A stretch of DNA of 64,000 nucleotides, taken from positions 15,822,501 through 15,886,500 of the forward strand of contig AP031351.1 in the NCBI GenBank assembly GCA_037833965.1. Direction: 5' to 3'. Every line of letters starts with the position of its first letter. Position 1 is the stretch's first letter. Made by a program: the position numbers and the translations under genes. The notes beneath the pieces are model-generated. The model did no database searches. It was not told the DNA's origin and saw only the letters and a list, made by a program, of their open reading frames with translations. Below, in pieces: positions 45,392-57,195 of the stretch. The DNA is from Marchantia polymorpha subsp. ruderalis (lineage: Eukaryota > Streptophyta > Marchantiopsida > Marchantiales > Marchantiaceae).

Positions 45392-46897
45392 ATGGCACAG
45401 AATCTTGTCAGGTCTCCATTGGGCACGGTGCCAGCCATAGGTGTACAATTTGCAGTTCGTCAGTCGTCATGCCAGCCCGTAAGAAGGAAGATGGTGTGCG
45501 AAGCTGCTTCGAGTCAGCGTGTGAGCTTCAAAGGTAGCGTGGACACGGACCTGCCATTGCGGGAAATAAAAAATGTGAGTACCTTTGTGGGAGGGCTTTG
45601 GGAGCTCAAGTGCCGGAGAATTTGAACATTGACGAGTGTGATTGGTTCTTAGGGGATATTGGTGCTATGTGATTGCAGGTACCATTTGAGCAGTACATGA
45701 GCGCGGATGATAGAATCTTTAATGCTCTGTTTCCGGACAAACAACGCCGTCAAAGACTTAGTGAGGTACGCGGGTAGACTCCTTTCCCTAATTTCTGGGC
45801 ACATCTTGAATTGTTTCTGGACCAGTTGCGTGGATCACTGAATTGACATGATGAATGTGCAACTTCAGGAGGAGTGGCGAATCTTCATGCTGCCCCTTCA
45901 GTTCTTCTATCTCTCAGTCAGACCAGTTGTGGACATGCGTGTCAAGTTACAAGATCCCAGAACAAAGCCTGCCAATGGCAAAAGTGTGTCGAAGTTAATC
46001 ACTTTAGAAGCGGTACCAGGGCTCTCCATCTCATCTCATTTTCTGGAACTTTGTCATTTGATGAAGAGCATTTGGATTTGTTAGCTCGTGATTAAGTTTG
46101 TAGCCTTCTCTGCTCATCAGACGAGGTGGGAGCTGCGAGGGCTTGAGTACACCGTCAATCCGGAAGAATTCGAATTGGGGATCGCAGGGTCTTTGTATCC
46201 TGAAAGAGGCCAGTTTGGTTCCAGGCTCAAAGGTCAGATGAAGCTGACAGTGGATCTGGCAATTCCTTCTTCTCTGGCTCTCATGCCTTCAGCAGTCATG
46301 GAGAGTATTGGCACTGCGGTACGTTATTCACACCCCAATGTCCACAGTGACCGGCATTGTTTATGCTCAGCAAGGCAGTGAATTTCAGAATTTGGAAAGC
46401 TGATATACGAGACATTTTGAATCTCATGCAACTTTCTCCTCCCTCCGTCTAGAAGAACTGTGAACTCGCCATGTCTACACGAGAAATCACGTGTGCCTTC
46501 TATCACGTGATTTGTATCAGTGTCAAATGAATTCAACTCGTAGTACCAGACCGCTGAACGCATTTCGCCTCTAATATTGTCATCTGGAGACTGTTGACCT
46601 CTCTATCAAGTCACTGGCCAGCCGCTCCTGATCAAATTCCGCTCAACATGTTCATATTTTTGACTCCCATAGATAATCTACGTTCTTGTCTTCCAGTTCC
46701 GGGAATTAGCTATCTTCTTCATCACCTCAAGTTCATCAAATTTAGGGGATTATGTAACGGACTCATCGCTTAGTGTTGTGCAGGTTATAAACCAATTGTT
46801 AGAAGACATGAAGACGAGAGTAAACACAAGGCTCCTGGAAGACTACCGAGACTATGCCATACAGCAACAGCGTATAAAAAAAGTATCTTCAGCTTGA
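45392..46897 (+). CDS. DUF1997 family protein, probably plastid
   Basis: Five phase-0 exons with GT-AG borders: 45392-45574, 45679-45765, 45869-46012, 46121-46318 and 46784-46897, giving 241 residues. The first exon is a Ser/Arg/Val-rich presumed transit peptide (MAQNLVRSPLGT...). The family core follows: VPFEQYMSADDRIFNALFP, then the signature WRIFMLPLQFFYLSVRPVVDMRV in exon 3, TRWELRGLEYTV, and the LKGQMKLTVDLAIPSSLALMP strand in exon 4. The last exon is helical and charged. DUF1997 proteins are conserved in plants and cyanobacteria without an established function. An in-frame ATG lies eight codons upstream (45,368). The gene stands alone. Confidence 0.85.
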
Positions 46898-46899
46898 GG

Positions 46900-48589
46900 G
46901 TCTCACATTTCCCCGAGAGAAACGAAGAGAACACGGAGGGGAGAGAACTCGGAGGATCTGTATAAAGAAATTACCTTAATGAAACTGATTAGAAACCTGC
47001 TAATGTATATAAAATATTGTAGATGATAGTTTCTGTGTCGGTGTAAAAGTGTATCTTGAGACAATATATTCAGAATTTTCTTCATGACTTACACACGAGT
47101 AACTTTTGGGAAATACCATCTTCTGTTGAAGTTTTCAATTGGATATAGTGAAGAAGATCCACGGCTCAAATGCTGACTGCCAGAGAAAATTGCACTGATT
47201 GCAATGCTTCCTGAAGTCTTGAGGCAAGATGTTCACGATAAGGACGATTTCGTGGCGTAACAGGAAAGCACATGCTTCAAGGATGCCAGCACGTGCACTC
47301 GTCAAGGACTCTGACTCTGAACCAGTTACTATCAGTTAAGCAGCGAACAGGGTGGGGGCTTGGGACGGGGAGGATTATGCACGGTTTATTCAACGTTGAG
47401 TATAGCCTCTGGAAACTTTTATATTATCGGTAGATTTCGAGCCTTCCTGGGTACCTTCATGGTTTATAAGTGACCCCACTCTTGGAGTCTGTTCGTTTAC
47501 TTCCTTGTCGACTGGAAATTTGTTGCTTCAAATACGCACTGGCTCGTGTTGCCCTTCCTTCAACTTGCGGCGGAAAAGGTTTTGCATTGAACTGTGCTGC
47601 TCAAAGCTCTCACTAGCGTCGGACGGAATACATTGGATTAACTTTCTCCAAGCTTCACTCAAGTAGGTTACAGTTCTTACAGCTCGCAACACTTCTAATC
47701 ATCTTTGTGATGTGCAGATTACAGTTGGGTTCGATCTCGCTCTTAAATATATATGACACTGCTGCCCCATTGGCTGGTGTTAGTCTACGCTTGCACCCGT
47801 CATCTTCGAAATCCCTTGCGATTCTTACAGTGATCATGGTGGTCTTACCTCTGTTACAGCAGCTAATTCTGTACAAACTTAGAACATTGTCACTTCAAGA
47901 ATCCTTATCAGTCCTCGACACACCGGACAGGTCGCCAAGCACCTGAAGCCTAGTCACACACAACCGTAAGGAGTACATCAAGTCATGAGAAGCAACAATC
48001 ATATGCCATACTTCTCAAATCGAACATGTTCTCTGCATCAGAACGTTCCCACTGCAAATGGTTTCAGTGCAGTACCCTTCTTTTCCATCGGAGGTTCAGC
48101 TTGAACTCTAGGATCGAAAACCATGGACCTGACACGATCATGTACACTACTAGTCGCCTTTTAGATCGCCGATCACTTGTTTGGGTGCTTCTTATTCAGA
48201 CAGTAGAAACAGTCTTCAGTAGCACGAGAAATCTTCGCTGCAGTGCCGCTGCAGTGCCAGGGGTGGGACCAGATCCCTTGAGAAGTTCGGGCAAAAAAAA
48301 ATCCTTCTACGAAAATTCTCCTTACAATACAAACTTGCCCTCGCATCTGAACCCATCTTGAGCCTCAGCCACAATGACTGCATCATTCACCTCGCTGTGA
48401 GATAAATTTCATATGCAATCCTGGTGCGGTTGCTTGAATGTTCGTTGATGTGTACACTACTTTTAATTCGAAGAAATAAGTGACCATGATGTTTGATCTT
48501 CGCGGTGTCATGTTGCGAAGAATACGTAGATTAAAGTTTCGTTGCGAAGAACTCTCAGATTGAAGAGTTGTAGTGCGACAAAGGACAAT
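46900..48589. other. Interval without a supported gene
   Basis: 3' flank of the DUF1997 gene and ordinary AT-rich sequence. Frames up to 111 codons without known domains. Confidence 0.45.
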
Positions 48590-51581
48590 GATAGATTATC
48601 ATACCTCTCAACATAAAATGGACTTTTGTTTCAGTAATTTTGTATAATATCAAAAGGCAGAGAATAGAGTGTATCACTGAACAACATTTATTTGGCATCC
48701 GTATCACATATATAAATTGCGTAATCACATTGCCTCAATCATCTAAAACATGAAATGCAGTGATCAATTACACTCAGGTATTGAATAAAATAAAAGCTTG
48801 TATTTTCTCATAAATAGATTCTTATCGAGTTACATGTTTTGAAGACCAAATATGTTACTTGATTTGAAGACATGTTTTCATCTACACTATCAATAATCTT
48901 CACTCTCCAAGGCATAAATTTGTATGGCTTATCCAATTATAATGTAATAAGTGGATTTTTAAATATGTCTATCGTTCACTAATTAATGATGAAAGGATGA
49001 AAAGACATATTCAAAGTATAAACTTTTTTTCAAATTTTAACCTTGTTAACTGTTGATTTGGAGATTTTGGAGTGAGAACAAGTTTACATAAGTCTTTTAA
49101 ATGTCCAAATTCTTGCTACAAATTGTTCTCAACGGAAGTATGTAATAGTGGCTGTAAGTATACTTTTATCGTAAGGAGGTTTTCTCAAGACTAGAGGAGT
49201 AGTGTCTGCATTTACGCAATCGCGTTATCTCCCGGCAACGATACTGTGGTCCCTCTTGCGTTCCCTCACTAGCTACTGAAAGCATTGGCCCTGCCAGGCA
49301 TTGACACTACGTAAACACGAGCATGTTCGTTCTGGGATTTGCTCATCGCGCAGTAAGGAAAGGCTACTTCGTTTGTGACTTAGAAAATGACGACTGATCT
49401 ATAGACATTTAGAGCGGGGAGCACAATTTGATCAGAGTTCCGACCTTGTAATGGTTCACATTACAGGTGCAAATGTAGCTGAAGAATGATGTGGCAATCG
49501 GAGGCTGTAAAATAATGCATATCTTCGGAGTTAACCCTCAGTTTTGATGGACGTAATTGGTTCCAAAGTGATACGAGTATGGTCCTTCTGGCTGTCTTTC
49601 GCCTGGAGCGGTGACAGCAAGCTCAAATCTCAGGTCGACTCCGAAAGTGGCTCCTTGGATTAGATAACTGGAGTGTGATAACTAGGACAATCACCTCCGT
49701 AGACCGCATTGTCAACACGGACTCATTTAGTGAGCTGAATGTTGTCTGTTTTCATGAGTTAATATGTCTGATCGAAGCTGAGACGTTCCTTGAGTTCCAT
49801 GCATATGCCTTTTTGGTTCTGACGAGAATCAAACAGTATCTGGAGAGATGTCATAGCGTGCTTTGAGGCGGGGCGTTCCAGGCATCGCTTATGAGATCTC
49901 CAACTAACTTTTGGAAGTTTGCCATTTCCAACATAGGCAAGGGCAGCTTATCTTCGTCATCGTCAAACCTCACATTTCTGCTGTATGTTCCACACACGGG
50001 CACGTCATCCTTCCATAATCCTTCGTACTTGGATTCCTTATCTTTATAGTAAAACACTCCAAGACCGTGCTTTAAGTCATCAATCCAGTGGCCTTGATAG
50101 ACATTTCCATTAACTGCGGTAAATACAAACGTGTCACTTTGTGATAAAAAATAAGAGAATACTTCCAACAACAAAAAAGACGATACTCGCTGAAATAGTC
50201 CTCGTACTTGTATGAAGCCAGAGATCTTGAAATCTAAAGAGATGCTTGCACATGCTTGACTTCTACAGCTTGAAATGAGAGAGAACCGCTCGGGAACAAG
50301 TGCTCTCAAGATATGTTTGTGAGTAGAATGTGCCGTTTGATCAAAGTAACCACGAGATGATAGGCAAATAAGAACGCGGACTGACCGAGGAAAGACTCTC
50401 CAAGGTGGATAATTATAAGGGCCAAAACGTACCTGGATACTGACGACGAAAACAAGCAGGCAACCTTACAGAAACGATAAGCTAAAACATGAACCTACAT
50501 GTCAGAAGGCCTCGACGGTATACATCTGTGACTCCAGAAGTAGTTCGCTAAATTGAAATTGCAATGAAGGACATGGAGATAGCAGGTCATGCTCACCTAA
50601 GGTAAGAGTACCGACACCATTCCGCTTATCATTTGCCCACTCGCCGTAATAGACATGATATACTTCTTTCTCGGACTCCCAGTGCCTGTAAATCTGCTTT
50701 CCGAGTCCAGATCTCTTGCCCTTTTCAAAGTAGCCGTCGTATCTTTCTCCACACAGTCCATAAAGAAGTCCTGGCCCCTGCGTATAAGAAACAACGCTTA
50801 CAGTTTATGTCTATTCAATACATCAGTAGTCATTTGACAAACAGCAGCCGAGTATACTTGTATACTCGGCTTACTCAGATTGCTTGAAGGTCTCGACCTT
50901 CAAGCAATCTGAAGCTAGAAACTTAACTTACACAGATTCAAATGCCGGTGGTATAGAGAGTCGACAGTAATGTCTACTGAGAGCAGATAATTGCTTGGAT
51001 TGTTCTTCATCTTTCTGTACAGAAAGATGAAGAACACTAGGATGCAAAACAGAAGTAATACCACTCGCTTATTGAGGGAGTTCGTCTCCTGTGGCGAGAA
51101 CAGTCAAGAGGAACAGAAAACAGCAGTAAAAAACTTAATGCATTGATGGCTTACATGCCACAGATTATTCTTCCAATGGCCTCTGTACGTAGGACGATAT
51201 CTGTTGCCATCTATGACCCAAAAGGTTCCAAGACCTTCCCGTTTCCCGTTTTTAAACTCTCCCTCGTACCGATTTCCACTTTTGTAGAAGTGTATACCCC
51301 GTCCTGCACACATTCACAGCCAACAGCTACAAAACAAGGCGTTTTTCATCGACAAAAGCGAATGACCGCCTTCTCTAGAAATAGATATTCTGGCAAACAA
51401 ATGCAGCATTAAGCAGAGGCTTCAGAAAAACGGACGAGAGAGACATGCTGAAAGCTCGCCATGATCTTTAAGCGCAAGAAAAAAAAGCACATTACGCACC
51501 ATCTCTCTTGTTATTGCTCCACTCTCCTTTGTATAGGTCGCCAGTGACGAAGAAAACACAAGGTCTGTAACCTTCTTTCTT
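48590..51581 (-). repeat. Inverted segmental duplication, arm A (contains intact MORN3-like gene)
   Basis: The reverse complement of this arm follows 55,480-61,311 through exons, introns and about 1.2 kb of 3' flank. The right edge lies inside exon 1 of the MORN gene, at AAGAAAGAAGG on the minus strand. The left edge is near GATAGATTATC at 48,590. Confidence 0.88.
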
Positions 51582-51671
51582 CGAAATTCGGTCTTTAAAC
51601 TCCGACAGCTTTTCCCCGGGAAATTGCTGATTTGCCCCGGGCCAAATTAGTTGAGGCGAAGCACTGTCCAT
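49851..51671 (-). CDS. MORN-repeat protein, MORN3-like, intact
   Basis: Four minus-strand exons with GT-AG borders: 51671-51500, 51303-51155, 50777-50597 and 50113-49851. Phases agree and give 254 residues, close to the ~240 of animal MORN3. MORN units are visible in order: GDLYKGEWSNNKRDGRGIHF, NRYEGEFKNGKREGLGTF, TYRGHWKNNLW, ERYDGYFEKGKRSGLGKQ, YYGEWANDKRNGVGTL, NVYQGHWIDDLKHGLGVFYY and KYEGLWKDDVPVCGTY. The non-MORN tail (LPLPMLEMANFQKLVGDLI) also follows the MORN3 layout. In animals MORN3 is linked to sperm flagellum and acrosome biology, so a role in motile sperm is a reasonable guess. Start ATG 51,671 gives a short polar N-terminus. Confidence 0.9.
50845..51041. repeat. Three perfect palindromes in MORN intron 2
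   Basis: A hairpin with GCCGAGTATAC-type arms lies at about 50,847-50,870. A hairpin with 17-bp perfect arms around CAGATTGCTTGAAGGTC lies at about 50,877-50,912. A 34-base perfect palindrome around CTTTCTGTACAGAAAG lies at about 51,005-51,041. All are in the intron between exons 2 and 3. The corresponding intron in arm B (55,906-56,309) retains only one half of each. Confidence 0.85.
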
Positions 51672-52919
51672 CTAGGTCGACCGATGGTATCTAAATAACT
51701 CACATCTGTGACATACAACTTAAAACGACAATTCAGAACCAAGTGAATGTGGATATCTGATATCAAACCTTCACAAACCAGAAACACACTAAGAATATCT
51801 TCCGTAAGAAGCATTGTAACTCCCTGCTCTCGTACTTCTCGGTTGCTCGAACAAGCATGACTCTAGAGCTGGAATAAGCATGACTCGACAACCGCCGAAG
51901 GTTCAAGCCTCGAGAAGAATCAACAAGAAGTAAATTTCTCATGAAACAAGCAGACACTCGGAAAGAGAAGAAGAGCAAATTCCAGACAGCATCAACAGGA
52001 AGGCGAAGACAAGCGAAGCGAAGAGTGCGGATGCAGGGAGTCATTCCAACGGGTTCGGGGACACGCAAATGGCTCCCAGCACGCACCAAATCTGAAGCGA
52101 TTCAAGTCACCCTTCGATCGCCGTACATTTCAGCGTGAATCACCATCATGAATCGATTTGAATCTGAGAGATGGCGTGGGAATCCCAATTCGTGGTATTG
52201 TGCTGGAAATCATAGACCTTGAAATCTTTTCCGTTGCTCCTTGACTGACTGCGATGTTAAATCGTCTTCACAATCATGGCACAGAGTGCAATTTTGCAAA
52301 AGTACAAACGCGCTTTTCGATGTCATTTCGTGTTTCGTCTGCAACACCAGTCAACATTCATTCATTCTCGGGGAAGAAACTTGTCAGAGGCCAATCTCAT
52401 TTTTCTCCCACATTCATTGCAGGGCAAGGTGTCGCAGAATCAACCTTAACAATGCCATCTCTACAGAGAAGTCAAGCAAGCTCGCGTTCGATTTCTAATT
52501 CCAATTTGTTAACGCTATGAAGTGTCTTTCTTAACGCTGTGTATATGATTGCTTGTACGTCCATGGGATGATTAATACAAATACGCTTTCCCGTTACGAA
52601 TTTGCTAGAAAACTGGTAATTCACGATTAACGTAGACAGAACCATAATTTTAGGTTAACTTATGAGTCCATTTCTTCGCCATCCCAACGAGCGAAGTCAA
52701 AGTTTCACATCTTGTACTGGCAGTGTATAGACCGGATACATGGTAGCGGTAAGGTTGACCTTCATAATATGAACATACCTCCTCCATAAGACAGTCAGAC
52801 AAAGAGCTGTGAAGAACACACTGCATAACTTGCCCCATGCATCATGGATCTAGTTCAGAGAGAATGATCCGAGGGGAAAAATCAACAGGCAGGCAAAAGA
52901 TTTGGAAGCCCTTCTCTGG
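51672..52919. other. Promoter side of MORN3-like gene and spacer, no gene recognised
   Basis: Bases upstream of the intact MORN gene start at 51,672 and should hold its promoter. Short frames only, none with a domain. Confidence 0.4.
52893..52900 (-). terminator. Pol III T-run after the initiator tRNA gene
   Basis: On the minus strand the sequence runs ATCTTTTGCC about 20 bases past the tRNA 3' end. Four consecutive T residues are the minimum pol III stop. Confidence 0.5.
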
Positions 52920-52991
52920 TATCAGAGCGAGGTTTCGATCCTCGGACCTGTGGGTTATGGGCCCACCACGCTTCCGCTGCGCCACTCTGAT
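52917..52991 (-). tRNA. Initiator tRNA-Met (CAU), with genomic CCA
   Basis: Read on the minus strand from 52,991, the sequence begins ATCAGAGTGGCGCAGCGG and has the anticodon loop CCCATAACC-type with CAU. It also has the initiator-specific run of G:C pairs in the anticodon stem, a paired T-arm (CGAGG/CCTCG), and an acceptor end pairing with the 5' ATCAGAG. The mature part ends at 52,920, and CCA is encoded at 52,919-52,917. Box A and box B positions fit a pol III gene. A short T-run (CTTTTG) lies about 20 bases beyond. It carries no intron. Confidence 0.93.
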
Positions 52992-53784
52992 GGATGTCAT
53001 CGAAGTTTCCTTGTATTTATTTATTCTTTAGTTTTTTTAAACTGCTTGTTTTTAGAGCATTTACAGGAAGGATTTTTGACACGTGGCGTCACGATCGTTG
53101 AGTTTAGATCTTGAATTTTGAAAACACTGGGTTTTGAATTTAGAGGGGTTTATTCGGATGCAGTGAAATTGTCCGCTTGTGCAAACTAGCAACTCGAGGC
53201 TCTGCTGCTCTGATCGTCTGGTTTTATCTGGCTTCTAAATCACCGGCACATGAGTCCTAATCAGGAGCGGAGACAGACCCTGACTCAATCCATGACACAC
53301 TATGCAAGAATCATTGCATCGTATCAGAGCTTATTGCTAACAGTTGATCAAAAGTTGTGCTTTGGCTCTACGTTCAAGTTTGCAAGACTGGGATAGGTGA
53401 TAGTGGTCTGTAACCTGTCCATTTTTTTTCCATAGATTCATCCAGTGATGCTTTCTATTGGCGCGAGCATGGACTGTGGAGAAAGCGTGTACCCATTGGA
53501 ACAGACTGCATTTAATCACAACATGTATTGCTTATTTTGGCAGTAATTTTTTATTGATAATCGTAAAAAATCTAGTAGTGTCTGCCATATAAGTTTGGAG
53601 AAATTTGGTTGATGGTATCCAATGCGTTCCATTTTACCCGATGGGACCCGTCGGAGGGTCACTGTCAGTTATGTTCTTGTAACTACCTTGTTTCCACTTC
53701 AATGAAAAAAATAAGTTTTTCCCGAATTTAAGTTAGTCAGATTTCCCATGGCTCCCAGTTTTCATCGTGCAAGAGCCCAATTTC

Positions 53785-53918
53785 TCAAAATGATTTTAGA
53801 GTTATAATGTATGGGCGAAATCTACTTACTCCTTACTATTTTTTCTAAAACTCAAAATGATTTTACAGTTATAATGTATGGGCGAAATCTATTTACTCCT
53901 TACTATTTTTTCTAAAAC
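53785..53918. repeat. Tandem duplication, 67 bp x 2
   Basis: Copies at 53,785-53,851 and 53,852-53,918 differ at only a few positions (for example TTAGAG versus TTACAG). They are recent. Confidence 0.9.
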
Positions 53919-54320
53919 TTTTCGCCGTATTGTGGTCCCTGAAGTGACTTGGGGGAACAAGTCACTTTTCAACAAAGAGCCGCAGTGCTATTCTTAACCG
54001 GGTTGAAAACAATTACAAGAACTCGCAGTAGAACATGAGTGACGATATACTGATCTGCCGTAGTCAGTGAGCCTTCTGATGGGGTGCATCAAGCAAATTT
54101 CTCTATAATTTTGTGGAAACGATTAAATATATCAGAAAGTAAAACAAGAGCAATGCATGAAGGGTCGAGACACAGATACTGAATCCTGAGAGAAGCTCTT
54201 AGTTGTTGTTTTACATAGTACCCGGATTGGATTGAAGTAGCCAATCCGAGGTGACAAGAGAAACCGGCATTTACACCTCCGTAGTGGGAAGGGTAGTGGT
54301 GTCTAATGATTACAAGCACA

Positions 54321-54396
54321 CCTCAATAGTAGTGGGCTCCAGTCTAACTATAATTACACCTCAATAGTAGTGGGCTCCAGTCTAACTTTAATTACA
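54321..54396. repeat. Tandem duplication, 38 bp x 2
   Basis: Two almost identical units begin CCTCAATAGTAGTGGGCTCC. Confidence 0.9.
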
Positions 54397-54655
54397 CAAG
54401 AAGTAACGACATAAGGAATAGGGAGTAATCAGACACTCCCACTTACTACCTACTTACTTCTCTCTTCCTCATTTCCAACTAACAAACCTAAATTCTGATT
54501 ATGACAACAATGCTAATGGCATCACAACATGTGTTGCTTATTTTAGCAGTAATTTTCAATTGATAATCGAAAAAATCTAGTAGGTCTGCCATATAAGTTT
54601 GTGGAAACGATTAAACAATACATTGCGTGTGCATTGCATAGGTCTTCCCAAAGGA

Positions 54656-55455
54656 ATGACAAGGAATCCTGTTTTTTCCATTGTACGACATATATCAGAT
54701 AGATAACATAGATAATTTGTGATTAGAATAAAATTTGTGATTTGCCCGATGATCGCTTGTTAGAGCCTCATGCCATTGGGATATACAAGAGCCAGATGAA
54801 TTTTGGTAACTGTAACGTGACTGGGTAGCAGAGGCCAACATTTCACTTAAAATCTGCACCCAGACCAGACCATAACCATCAGCAGCAACCTAACCCCACC
54901 CATGCTATGCAAATTACGCCAATTCTTGGTTCGGTCTTGACAAATACTGTCCTTAGCATTACTTGTGCCCACCCATGGAAAAATAATGTCACCCCAAACC
55001 CACCCAAACCCCCTGGGCATGGGTATGGCACCCAATGTTGGGCTCTGCTGGGTAGAGCTCCATGTTATCGCCTGGTTGAGCACTCGTCGGGGGTTCCATG
55101 GGTTTTGTTACTCCACCTCGAAGAACAGGAAATCCTCTTGGCCCGACACAAAGTCCCACGACGGAACACCCGAAAGGAACTCTCGTCCAGGCCCCAAGCA
55201 GCGACATCACATTGCCCTGTCCGGACATTGACACAAGCCTCGCCTGCGCCGTACAAAGATCGAACACGCGCCGTATATGTGAATCGAGGCAGAGATGGAA
55301 TTCTTCGTTGGGGAATGAAATGATCATGGAATGGAATGAGATGGAATGGGAATGGAATGAGATGGAATTGGGGATGGGGTTCAGGGCAGCTGCCTCTGCT
55401 CGATTCGGGCCCGGGAACACGTGCGAGCGCGACCCGTCGGCCTTCCGGAGATGAA
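54656..55455 (+). repeat. Dispersed repeat C, copy 2
   Basis: About 800 bases, from ATGACAAGGAATCCT to CCGGAGATGAAAC, aligned with 61,319-62,056 in the same orientation. A GGAAT-type pentamer expansion at about 55,311-55,376 is absent from the other copy. The copy abuts the start of inverted arm B. No coding function recognised. Confidence 0.88.
55311..55376 (+). repeat. (GGAAT)-like short tandem repeat
   Basis: Repeated GGAATGAGATGGAAT motifs make up a ~65-base pentamer-rich tract inside repeat C copy 2. Confidence 0.8.
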
Positions 55456-56582
55456 ACACAAGGTCTGTGACTTTTTTTCAAGAAAGAAGGTTACAGACCT
55501 TGTGTTTTCTTCGTCACTGACGACCTATACAAAGGAGAGTGGAGCAAGAACAAGAGAGATGGTGCGTATTGTGTTTTTTTTCTTGCGCTTAGAGATCATG
55601 GTGAGCTTTCAGCATGTCTCTCTCGTACGTTTTTCCGAAGCCTCTGCTAAATTCTGCATTTGTTTGCCAGAAGACCTATTTCTAGAGAAGGCGGTCATTC
55701 GCTTTTGTCGATGAAAAACGCCTTGTTTTGTAGCTGTTGGCTGTGAATGTGTGCAGGACGGGGTATACACTTCTACAAAAGTGGAAATCGGTACGAGAGA
55801 GAGTTTAAAAACGGGAAACGGGAAGGTCTTGGAACCTTTTGGCTCATAGATGGCAACAGGTATCGTCCTACGTACAGAGGCCATTGGAAGAATAATCTGT
55901 GGCATGTAAGCCATCGATGCATTCAGTTCTTTGCTGCTGTTTTCTGTTCCTCTTGACTGTTCTCGCCACAGGAGATGATCTCCCTCAATACGCGAGTGGT
56001 ATTACTTCTGTTTTGCATCCTAGTATTCTTCATCTTTCTACACAGAATCCAAGCCATTCTCTGCTCTCAGTAGACATTACTGTCGACTCTCTATAAATGG
56101 TAAATGGTAAATAGATCAAGCCCGTGGGACCCAAAGGGTCAAAAGGTTGAAAAACACAATACAAACAATCCAACCGGCATTTGAATCTGTGTAAGTTAAG
56201 TTTCTAGCTTGAGATTGCTTGAAGGTCTCGTATACTCAGCTGCTGTTTGTCAAATGACTACTGATGTATTGCATAGACATAAACTGTAAGCGTTGTTTCT
56301 TATACGCAGGGGCCCGGACTTCTTTTTGGACTGTGTGGAGAAAGATACGACGGCTACTTTGAAAAGGGCAAGAGATCTGGACTCGGAAAGCAGATTTACA
56401 GGCACTGGGAATCCGAGAAAGAAGTATATCATGTCTATTACGGCGGGTGGGCAAATGATAAGCGGAATGGTGTCGGTACTCTTACCTTAGGTGAGCATGA
56501 CCTGCTATGTCCTTGTCCTTCATCGCAATTTCAATCTAGCGAACTACTTCTCGAGTCACAGAGTCCTTCTGACAGGTAGGTT

Positions 56583-56844
56583 TGTTAGAATACTGTTATC
56601 CTCCCTTCTTGTCTGTGCGGATTCGTGCAGTTAGTGTATTTATAGTTAGGACTGTGATGTGGACCCTTTGTATCCCGGGGGTGTGTCCCTTGGTACCCCT
56701 TGTCACATCCGTTACATCCCTTGTCTCGGATTGGGTATTTAAACCCAATCCGGAACCTGTATTTTATTAACAACTCTTATGTGGATCCTTCGTCAAAACT
56801 AAGGAAACTGTGTCGACCCATTCTTGCATTGCTTTACTTTTCTA
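56583..56844 (+). repeat. 5' LTR of the Gag-only element
   Basis: 262 bases beginning TGTTAGAATACTG. A TATA-like GGGTATTTAAACCC palindromic stretch lies near 56,733-56,746 and also in the 3' LTR. The two LTRs are very similar except for small indels. Confidence 0.88.
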
Positions 56845-57195
56845 ATTTTGTATCACAGCTGGTTTTTGAATCACGAAAAGCATTGGAGGAGGCTTCTTCC
56901 TAGGATTCATTCTCTGTGCTTATTCCTGCAGGGCTGTGTTTCTCGCCTCGGCTCCCGTTGATCAACGAGCAGCCTGCTTACTCATGCACCAGTGTTATTT
57001 TTCACTTCTTCTGATGCGGATATGACAACCGTCTCGAATAACTGAACCGTGCCCTCTCGAAGATTCGCTGTCAGGCACTCGGTGGACGAAATTCCAAAAA
57101 AAAAAAAATCGGAGTTGGGATCAGCGTTCTGCGCGAAATCGTGGAGAACGTGAAACACAGTAGCTTTGTTGAGAAGTTCAATAAAGTTCTGTAAG

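Larger units (their letters stand above)
53000..54650. other. Spacer with short repeats, no gene
   Basis: Besides the two tandem pairs listed separately, a ~75-base segment (GCTTATTTT.GCAGTAATTTT..., then CTGCCATATAAGTTT) occurs twice, at about 53,527 and 54,535. No coding region was recognised. Confidence 0.5.

Noticed and set aside
52917..52930. TGGTATCAGAGC, the classic copia primer-binding site
   Set aside because: It is the reverse complement of the 3' end of a complete initiator tRNA gene at 52,917-52,991; no LTR precedes it.
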